Part shown: positions 56,200 through 64,000 of the stretch, piece after piece
Numbering within the stretch: the first letter of the stretch is position 1
Layout of the letters: each line of letters begins with the position of its first letter
Assembly: GCA_936432065.2 (NCBI GenBank)
Contig: OW386285.2
Coordinates: forward strand, 180,722,890 to 180,786,889
DNA from: Rutpela maculata
Lineage: Eukaryota; Arthropoda; Insecta; Coleoptera; Cerambycidae
Reading direction: 5' to 3'
DNA length: 64,000 nucleotides
Made by a program: the position numbers and the translations under genes
Notes under the pieces: model-generated
The model's database searches: none
What the model was told of the DNA's origin: nothing
The model's input: the letters and a program-made list of their open reading frames with translations, nothing else

Positions 56200-56915
56200 G
56201 GGCAGATGGGGGTCATTTTCGAAGTAATTTTTCACGCTAAATCCGAATCTAGCCTCAGAATTGGCCTAACACATCAGGATTTTGAAATATTTGAGGTTAA
56301 GTACTTCAAAAATGGCTTTTTTGTCTACTTTTGAAGTAATGTATAGGATTCAAAAAAATTTTCAGCTTATTTCTAATAACTGCATCATTTAGTACCATCA
56401 TTTCTCTTTAAAATAAGCTTTCGTGTAGTCATCTTCTACGATGTTTCCTTGCAAAGTTATTTTAAGCCATTTTAAGGTGACATGAATTTGAAACCATGAT
56501 CCCTACAACTCAAGAATATTGATTCGTTTAGAGTCGTTTGTTTAAAACTGTTGGGTTATCTCTTCTGTTGTGTTAAATTTTGAATCGTTTAAAGTCGTTT
56601 GTTTAAGATTGTTGGATTGTATGGGATCATGGTTTCAATTTCATGTCACCTTAGAATGGCCATAACTGTGGGGAAACATCGTAAATGACCATTCGAAAGC
56701 TTATTTTAAAGAGAAAGGATGGTACTGAATGATATATTTATTAAAAATAGGCTGAAAAATTTTTTGAATCCAATACATAACTTCAAAAGTAGACAAAAAG
56801 TCATTTTTGAAGTACTTAACATCAAATATTTCAAAATCCTGACGTGATGGGCCAATTCTGAGACCAGATTCGGATTCAGCGCGAAAAATTACTTTGGAAA
56901 TGAAATTAGGTAATT
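56200..56915. repeat. Hairpin 4, arms about 250 bp, with an inner palindrome
   Basis: The left arm, 56212-56450, includes TTTTGAAATATTTGAGGTTA and TCTTTAAAATAAGCTTTCG. The right arm, 56697-56915, is the complement. The tip contains a second inverted pair, AAGGTGACATGAATTTGAAA and its complement (56475 and 56653), and a direct repeat GAATCGTTTAAAGTCGTTTG. Confidence 0.8.
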
Positions 56916-57304
56916 GCTGGGTGGTGGGGTGATCCAGATGTGGTATTATGGCGGTAAGTGGCGATCTAGTGGAAATATGTGGTGATCCTAATAGTAATGC
57001 GTGGTAGTCTGGTGGCAGTATTGGCGATCGACTGGTGGTTTGGTGGCAGTATGTGGCGATCAACTGGCGATTTAAGGCAATCCAGTTGCAATTTGGAGTA
57101 ATAAAGTGGTAATATAAGGCGATATTACGTAAAATGGCTGTATTTCGTACCCCAAATTTCGCGTGAGTTACCTCTCGATAATCGTATTATCGCAAGCTTC
57201 GGAGGTTGTTGGCCAGTGAAAAGCTAAGAAAATCCTCATATTTCTTCACCACAATTCGAAAAAGAAACTCGGAAAAAACTTGATTTTGATTAAGTACTAA
57301 GTAA

Positions 57305-57712
57305 ATTTGATTTCTTACTGTTTGTTGGGTATTTTGCCACTGTAAAAATATTTTAGAATGTTGATGTACGTCAAAAGGGTCAGACAGAGGCTGGTTTTTA
57401 CTTTGACTTCAAGTACGTCACACGTGACAGTTTGAAGTCAAAGTTTTGATAACGAAAAAAGAAATAATATTTTCCGAAACGTTAACAGCCTCGTTAACAG
57501 CCTTCAATTTATTTTTTTAATTACCATTTAACATTTTTGTTTCAGTTTATATATTTTTAGGTGAGACATTTTGTACTAGAAGTATTAAAAACCAGCCTCT
57601 GTCTAATCCCGAGTCTGATCCTTTTGGTGCAGAGGTTTCTTCCAGGGTTTCTTGCATCAAATTTTTTAATTATTTTTACAGTGGCAAAATACCCAACAGA
57701 CATTAAGAAATC
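57305..57712. mobile_element. About 410 bp foldback
   Basis: The outer arms are TTCTTACTGTTTGTTGGGTA and TTTGCCACTGTAAAAATA on the left, with complements at 57675-57712. Inner arms around GGCTGGTTTTTA and CAGACAGAGG pair with 57582-57605. An inner inverted TTGACTTCAAGT...ACTTGAAGTCAA-like pair surrounds 57405-57445. Confidence 0.7.
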
Positions 57713-57719
57713 ATGAATA

Positions 57720-60170
57720 TGCCATAAATTATTAGTTACCTATAAACAATAACTAATTTGATATACTTATATATTTTTTAATTATTGAACATGTACCTGC
57801 AATGTACAATCTCTGTGTGTTTTTTTATTATCTTTGTGAATTGATTTTTGTTATCTTATTTTTTTACGATTTAGTTAATGTACCTATATTCTTTGTAGTA
57901 GGTATTTACCTACTTTTTATTTTAATAAACATCTTAACGTAACAGGTACGTTAGTTTTTTTTAACTCCAATGGGTAGGTACTACAAGTGTTTTGCGATTA
58001 ATTAATTTTGATAAAGATTCAGCATTTAAGTCATTTTTGTCCGATCTATATCGGCAAGTTTACCGATATTGCCAATAACCGATATGTAGGTACCCGAGTA
58101 GGTACCTATATCGGCATCGGTCAAACACTGGAATATTCAACATTAGGTACTTAGGTATAGGTAAACACCTAACCACGTTTTAAGATAATTTGCGTGAAGG
58201 ACATAATGAACTTTCTTCCTCATTTCCAAAGTATAAGTAGGTAAGTACACGTTCAAATATCCATTACAGTCAGCATTTTTTGTATGTTTATTGTTCAAAT
58301 AGGTATTCGCAGTCGGCAACGCCCGACTGCAACTTTAACTAATTTTTAATATCCAATACTTATTTATGTTTTAAGCAAAAATTATTTTTGTCATAATAAT
58401 TGGGTGGGTACTTAGGAAACGTTTGATATCTAGGTACGATTATAATAATTAAAATTAAATTATTATTAAAATGTTTTTCATGAAGAGTCCCATTCATTAG
58501 GCACGTTGAAGTACTTCCTATTACGAGACACTTCTTAATATTACTAGGTAGGTAGGTACCTAGGTAATTTTATTATGACATGAAGTAGGTAGGTACCTAC
58601 TAGTGGTAGTTAGAGCTATCTGCCTGTCTTTTGGAATAAAAAAGAAACTTACATTCTGACACAGATATTCTGAAATGTAACTTACAATAATTATTAACAT
58701 CAGAATAAATTCTCATAGACACGAACGGACACCAAAACCGGAAAACCAAGTTCACTTCACTTCACAAAAGCTACGTGGCACAAAATTCCAATAGTTCCTT
58801 TAGATCCCATCGTAATGGTGGACCAGTAAATTAGTCCTAAATGCACTATTTAGTCGGATGTAGGTGTGTAAAATGTTGCACTAATCTGATGAAACGTACT
58901 ACAAAAAAATCAACTAAACACTACGTTCACACTCACTGCACACGGGAACTTTGACGGAGAAATCTTGAGTCCCTCTACTTTGCTTCTGCTCGTTTGCGAG
59001 CTTGCGTGCTATGACCATGCTAAGAAAATTGGTGGGGGATAAGACATCTTTGTAGGGGAGTTTATCTGAAAAGAAATGTATAAGAAATTAAAAATAATGA
59101 AATAATATTAATTTAGTTACAGTTCATATTTCTATTACATAGGAAGTTAAGATATTAAGTGTTATTGGGATATTAGGTACCTGATGGGTAGGTAGGTAAG
59201 AACCTATTATCAGGATATTAGAAACTTGTTGCTTATTTATTACTAATGGACATAATACAAATGAAATAATGAAGACTCGGGATAACATGCCCTACGTCCT
59301 TAAAGAATTTTATTAAATTAATTGGTGTCTGTAATTATAATTAAATAAGTGTGAACATTTTTTCGAAACTATACTTAAACATTTAAGTAGTTACTAGCAT
59401 TATTTCTTTTTAAGTTTGGAATTTTTGAGGTGTCTACAACCTAATTATCTGTTTAATTTTAAACATGTCTTAAAATAGATTTTTCAATTCTGAATTAAAG
59501 AGAACAAAATATATTTTTACTTATCTACAGTGGCGTACTAAATATTTTGAATAATACGGTGACTAGGTACCTATATTTTGTATCCAAAAAGAAGACATTT
59601 TGACAATCTAAACTTATATTCCTTACGCAAATAAAACAATTTAGGTAAATCAGATTCAGGTCAGATAATTCAAAATGTTTCTAAAATAGGCAAAGTAATC
59701 GGGTATTCATTAATTACCGTTTAATTTCAAAAAGTGCTATACATAAACGCTTTAAAATATAGTTAAATATTTTAAAAACACACTCGCAATAGTTATTTCA
59801 GGTGCATATAGTATTTCTATAATGTGCAATAAAAATAACATTTGTTCTTAATGAATTTTTAAAACATTCACGGCGAGTTTTCATTCGTAGATAAGTGACA
59901 GGAATGTAGTGAATAGAACTTCAAAAAGTAACGAACAAAAATTTATAATAGGTAATGTGATGTTTAGGATTCTTTTATTATTTAGTCTTCGTTTTCCTGA
60001 GTTTTTATGATAGGTTAGGTATACCAAAATATTCATTCTTCTTAACAAATTACTAATCTCATTATACCTACCTACCCCGAGTTCATTAACAAGCCTTTTA
60101 AGAAGTTTGACTATAAATGTTAATAAAACCGGGTATATTGGAGTTATTTTTATTAAATTGTAAGTCGTTA
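57720..60170. other. AT-rich, no gene; minor motifs
   Basis: A cluster of CCGATAT/ATATCGG words lies at 58035-58130 and looks like the end of a hAT-type repeat. A family B end fragment is at 58300-58345. Short GTAGGTACCTAC stretches occur throughout. No conserved frame. Confidence 0.4.
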
Positions 60171-60178
60171 GCTTTTAA

Positions 60179-60662
60179 CAGTTTAATATTTTAAACAAGA
60201 TGTTTAAAACATGTTTAAAACATCGCACCATGTTTTAAATAAATGTTTAAAACGTATTTAATATTCAATGCCATGTTTTAAACAACTGTTTAAAACACAG
60301 TTCGATGTTTTAACCAAATGTATTATTTTGGAAATTGTGGAAAAGCAGGAAAAGCGCCGATGATGGTCCATTCCGATAAATAATTTCAATATAAACAGTA
60401 AAGACACTCAGAAAGAAACAGCTTCTGTAACTGAACGTTTAATTTGTAGAGGGCTCTAAAATCTGTTTAAGAGTGTCATCTGGCACCAAGTTCAAGTAGT
60501 AGTAGTAGCAGACACAGTAACTTGGGATCATTTAATTTTAGTGTAATAAAGTTTTAAACATGTTTTAAATATAGCATTTGAAACATTGAAAAAAAAACTG
60601 TTTAAAATAAAAAAAGTTTCTTTGTTTAAAATGAAAAAGAAATGTTTTTTTTTTCAACCCTG
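60179..60662. mobile_element. GTTTAAAAC-rich hAT MITE, copy 2
   Basis: 484 bp, from CAGTTTAAT to TCAACCCTG, flanked by a perfect 8 bp duplication GCTTTTAA (60171-60178 and 60663-60670). It matches 37665-38122 in order, including GCCGATGATGGTCCATTCCG, and AGAGTGTCATCTGGCACCAAG near 60470. The left terminus has drifted from CAGGGTT. It has an extra stretch near 60385-60450. Confidence 0.9.
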
Positions 60663-60717
60663 GCTTTTAATTCATAATTATTAGAAAATAGCGGCAGCCA
60701 ATTTCATCAAACTCCTT

Positions 60718-61011
60718 TAAGAGGTCTACAGAAGATCCAACTTGCTGGAGGCAACATTAGGTTTGTTTCTGCAAGAAATCACAAACTAGTCAGAGCCAAT
60801 AAGCTCTGTCTAACGTGGTCAGCTGACCAATCACGAATTGTTTTCAACCAATCGTGTTATATCTAACTAGTCCGTAATTACTGCAGAAACAGACCTATGG
60901 TCGGCATGCTTTGAACTCATTCGTAAAAGTGAAATAGTGTGCTGAAATTCCAGTAATCTTCAAAGCGTACCGACAAGGTTGGCTTCAGCAAGTTGGATCG
61001 TCTGTAGACTC
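60718..61011. mobile_element. MITE with a second MITE nested inside
   Basis: The outer ends are GAGGTCTACAGAAGATCCAA and the complement of GGATCGTCTGTAGACTC. The remaining interior matches the element at 7364-7503, with the central part inverted relative to the ends. An insertion lies at 60760-60895. Confidence 0.75.
60760..60895. mobile_element. 136 bp nested MITE
   Basis: The ends are GGTTTGTTTCTGCA and the complement of GGTCTGTTTCTGCA, followed inward by ACTAGT on both sides, with TA flanking (60758-60759 and 60896-60897). Confidence 0.75.
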
Positions 61012-61019
61012 TTTAGTAA

Positions 61020-61640
61020 ACTGAAGGTACCTAAAATAAAATTCTCTTTTTTGAAAGATAGTTAAAAGTAGTATTTTTAATTGAAAAAAAAATTCCCTAC
61101 ATTGAAAAGTCAATTCAAGTTTTGACACCGAAGTAACTCCTTGGTATTTAAGATTTTTTAATGGAATTATCTACGTTTAATATATTATCTACAAAACTAG
61201 CCAAGAAGAAATATCTTCATTCAATCATGGTTGATTAGTAAACACATACCCTATACTTAATCGGAAATATCACAAGTAGCAAAGTAATTGGAATTCAAAA
61301 TAAGTTTTCCACTTTACATTATCATCAATGCTTAATAGAGTTTCATTGAAATTTTCTGTATTTTGCACATTCTGGCTTATATGTAGGTATTTTATATTCA
61401 TATATAGTCACTCACATATGTTTAGAATATATTCATAGGTGTGTCTTACAAATTGGGCAGCAAAACTCCTCGTACAAAGAATTTCTAACTTCATTAAATA
61501 CATCTACATGTATCTAGTACAAGTCGTTTCTTTATCTATTCCGCATGAAAAAGTTATTACTGGTAAAATTTACCTTGTTCTCAATTACACCTGCACCTAA
61601 TCGCACTTGTTCACAGATCTACCTATCAATGACAAGTTCT
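61020..61640. other. No gene seen
   Basis: AT-rich, unremarkable. Confidence 0.35.
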
Positions 61641-61644
61641 TTTA

Positions 61645-61690
61645 TTCGCGGGAGTATATAAAGCACTGTGATATACGTCCAGTAGTAGCA
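61645..61690 (+). promoter_or_regulatory. Possible TATA-type promoter
   Basis: GTATATAAAGC at 61651-61661 is followed about 25-28 bases later by CCAGTAG, close to the arthropod initiator, in a locally GC-richer stretch that continues to 61790. No downstream coding sequence is recognised, so this could be chance or an element promoter. Confidence 0.25.
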
Positions 61691-61799
61691 AGTGCCCTGG
61701 AGATTTCCGGTTTGCGCATCTGCGCTCCGCCCCGACGCAATCCGCAACCATAATGTGCTCCACATTTTTAAAACTCCGCCTCGATAGGAAAGCCCCTGA

Positions 61800-63759
61800 A
61801 AAAAATAACAATTATTTTATAACCACGCCTATTACTCTAGATAACAAGAGGGGAACTTATAAAAGTAGGGTGATTTTTGCATCAAGTGAAAATATTGAAC
61901 TCTCTTCGCCATCTAGCGGTGGATAGCTCAATAACAAGTTGCACAGAGTAGTTCATATTTATTCCTCCAGTTTTAGCTATTTTTCCATGGACTTAAATCC
62001 GAGATCATTTCTATAATAACACATACTTCGCCATCTTCCGCTGAGGCAAAGAATTTAAAAATATTTTGTGTTCCTTTGCTGTACAAGGTACCTGTAATTA
62101 TAATCTCTATCAGACGCTATATCACACAGCGATTACTCTGAAATAATAAATACCAGAAAGATACACAGGGTAGTTTAAAAGAGTAAATGTTAAAACGAAC
62201 AATGACATAATCCAGAAATATTTAATAGTTCTTCACGAGGATAAAACTGTTAACAATTGCAGGATAACTTCAAATTTTAACGATCATTGTCTGTTTGTAA
62301 AGAATTTATAAAAAGAAAAACGATTATCAACAAGGCTATTACCGTTAATTGTTTTTTTTTTATATATAGTGTGTCCCAATTTTCATGGTACCACCTTCGT
62401 AGCTCAGTTATTAGTCACCCAATTTCAACCAAATTTGGCTCGCCCAATAAACATAGGAGGTGCAGAACTAATGCATTACATATGTAAAGCATATTCCAAT
62501 GTGCACGGTACGTTATGTAACATGTAAAGTATGTGCATGGCATATAACTAAGTAGTAGATGAATTTTGTAATGTGCATTGAATATACAGTGTACCTATAT
62601 ACTTAAAGTAAAGTACTTTTTTTGTGATGTAATGTATATGCACTGCACAAGCCAATCGGCATATTTCATAAAAACATTTTTATAATTAAAAGAACAGTAC
62701 ATCCGCGATTTTTAAGATTATTTATTTACGTTTATTGAAATTAATTTTTTATTCATTTTAGCATTCAAAACAACTCGATTTAGTATATATTAATCTGAAT
62801 TATGATACATAAATTAATTTTCCTGCCGTAAGGGAATAACATATAGTCGAAAAAAATATATATGCAAATTAATGGGTTCTTTCCAAATATAAAAAAACAC
62901 CCGCAAGTAATATTTCAGTTATTAATTTAATCATGCATGGGTATAGCAGTTTGAATTTCGCGGTCACTCGGATGTACGCCAAGAAGGATAGCAACACGCA
63001 TTCGCAATGGTGTCTAGTCGTCTATCATTAAAAATACTGTTTATACGTTTTTAAGTTTTTAGTGCCACCCAAGAACAACTTCCCTTGTAAGAATAATTGT
63101 GTTGTGCCCGTTTCTAAGTAGTAAGTATCAAGTGTATTGTGTAATTCCTTTAATATTAATATGCCATTAGATCTCTCGTTAGACAAGACGTTTTCTTCGT
63201 TTTGGATATGGGTCCCACATGTATAATCGCTGCCATTCGTGTGTTGCTAATTTCACCAAAAGATTCAATGATGTTTAGGTTTAACAAAATCAATTTATAC
63301 AAATAGTGTTGAATGCTATTGTTATATATAAACGATTTGGTCACTGTTGCCTCATTTTTGTGTAAAAAAAAAACATGTCAATAACCTGTTTAACCTAAGA
63401 AATGTACTAATGTCTTTAAAATATTTTAATTTTAAACCAAAAATCAGCAAATAAGTCTTATTTTAGACTAGAACACAAAATGTTATACAGAATATGTACA
63501 TACATATAATCGAAATTTTGGAAAATATTAAAATGGAGGTCATATCTCCCAACTAGCACAAAAATATTGCTATTAGACGGAAATGTTATATATCTGATTT
63601 ATTTTAGTGTCTTTGAAGACGCTGATTTATTATTTAATACTGTCGATGGACATAAATTTGCTGTAGAAACAAGTGTACTTTATTATTGTGCTATATAGAA
63701 ATGTAACTTAAATGTTTTTAATGTTCTAACTCACTAGTTTGAATTACGTCACTCGCTTG
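61800..63759. other. AT-rich, no gene; minor motifs
   Basis: CGCCATCTAGCGGTGG at 61908 and CGCCATCTTCCGCTGAGG at 62030 form a loose repeat of a word common in insect mobile elements. Repeated ATGTAAAGTATGTGCA-like text lies at 62480-62640. Nothing else is supported. Confidence 0.35.
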
Positions 63760-63766
63760 CTGCTAA

Positions 63767-64000
63767 TCCAAGGGCGGATCTAGAAATTTCAATAATTTTT
63801 TTCTCGTCTGTGGCGCATGGGAAATAACATCTAGAGAAGCACTCCTCTAACGGCCCCTAAAAAGTTTTGAAAAAGCAGTTTGCGAAAATTTTTTTCAAAA
63901 TTCGAGTGCCCCCCCCGATCCAAGGGACTCCCTTTTAAAATTATTCTTTTTTGTCATATACATTTTACTTTTCATCAAAATCCAACAATAGGTTTCGGAG
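63767..64000 (+). mobile_element. Possible left end of a hAT-type element, runs off window
   Basis: CCAAGGGCGGATCTAGAAATTT resembles the terminus of a widespread hAT-type repeat. A CCCCCCCGATCCAAGGGA stretch follows at 63910. The other end is outside the window. Confidence 0.35.

Larger units (their letters stand above)
53702..57182. mobile_element. Compound nested palindrome, about 3.5 kb
   Basis: The outermost ends are ATAATCGTCGAGGGGTAACTCA (53705-53726) and its diverged complement at about 57158-57180. Inside are GGCGATC/GTGGTAATCC-type degenerate repeats on both flanks (53750-53950 and 56930-57120). A further pair, TGGAATTGACTGAAAC at 54163 and its complement at 56083, encloses a chain of separate hairpins (54572-54960, 54973-55461, 55470-56005). 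The palindrome 56200-56915 lies on the right side. No transposase is visible. Confidence 0.65.

Noticed and set aside
61626..61811. 61-codon minus-strand frame in GC-richer sequence
   Set aside because: Short, no motif, no conserved partner in the window.

Overview
The window looks like AT-rich intergenic DNA from an insect with a large, repeat-laden genome. The evidence is the mix of mobile elements: a Ty3/gypsy errantivirus-like element with env, an R2-like retrotransposon with a restriction-like endonuclease, a copia element primed by half of initiator tRNA-Met, a DUF4817-type mariner relative and hAT pieces. Short runs of GTAGGTACCTAC-like sequence also occur. I cannot place it to order. 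I see no intact host gene, rRNA or true tRNA. Every recognisable coding stretch is a transposon or virus-like remnant, and all are broken.

Layout. 0-3.3 kb: interspersed repeats (families here named A and B) and a small palindrome. 3.3-5.3 kb: 5'-truncated R2-like element split by a hairpin insertion. 5.3-10.3 kb: repeat fragments, two hairpin elements and a short tandem array. 10.5-14.6 kb: a 4.1 kb foldback element whose arms carry inverted arrays of a ~155 bp unit, with an internally deleted copia element (181/180 bp LTRs, 5 bp target duplication) inside it. 15.0-20.4 kb: errantivirus-like element on the minus strand, without integrase and with a 5' LTR cut to 24 bp. 20.5-25.2 kb: tRNA-derived SINE, an unidentified decayed gene interrupted by a TA-target MITE, a Crypton-like fragment, family B arrays and a 107 bp MITE with an 8 bp duplication. 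25.6-29.2 kb: a full family A copy split by a ~3 kb foldback that carries a B-type DNA polymerase fragment in its loop. 29.3-32.4 kb: a 3 kb palindrome with another palindrome nested in one arm. 32.4-35.6 kb: second copy of the unidentified gene, another foldback and family A. 36.0-38.1 kb: mariner relative with ~150 bp inverted repeats and a hAT MITE. 38-48 kb: repeat arrays and two direct copies of a block with a hAT transposase remnant. 48-53.6 kb: microsatellites, small hairpins, a 1.7 kb inverted-repeat element and a Harbinger-like MITE with a TTA duplication. 53.7-57.7 kb: a run of at least five adjacent or nested long hairpins. 57.7-64 kb: mostly featureless AT-rich sequence, with a second GTTTAAAAC-rich hAT MITE and a MITE inside a MITE.

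The dominant theme is nested insertion and inverted duplication. Several insertions can be dated relative to one another because the interrupted host repeat, or an uninterrupted second copy, is in the same window. Any transcript crossing these long palindromes would fold into double-stranded RNA, so a role in small-RNA production is plausible but unproven. All coordinates of repeats were read by eye and may be off by a few to some tens of bases unless target duplications fix them.
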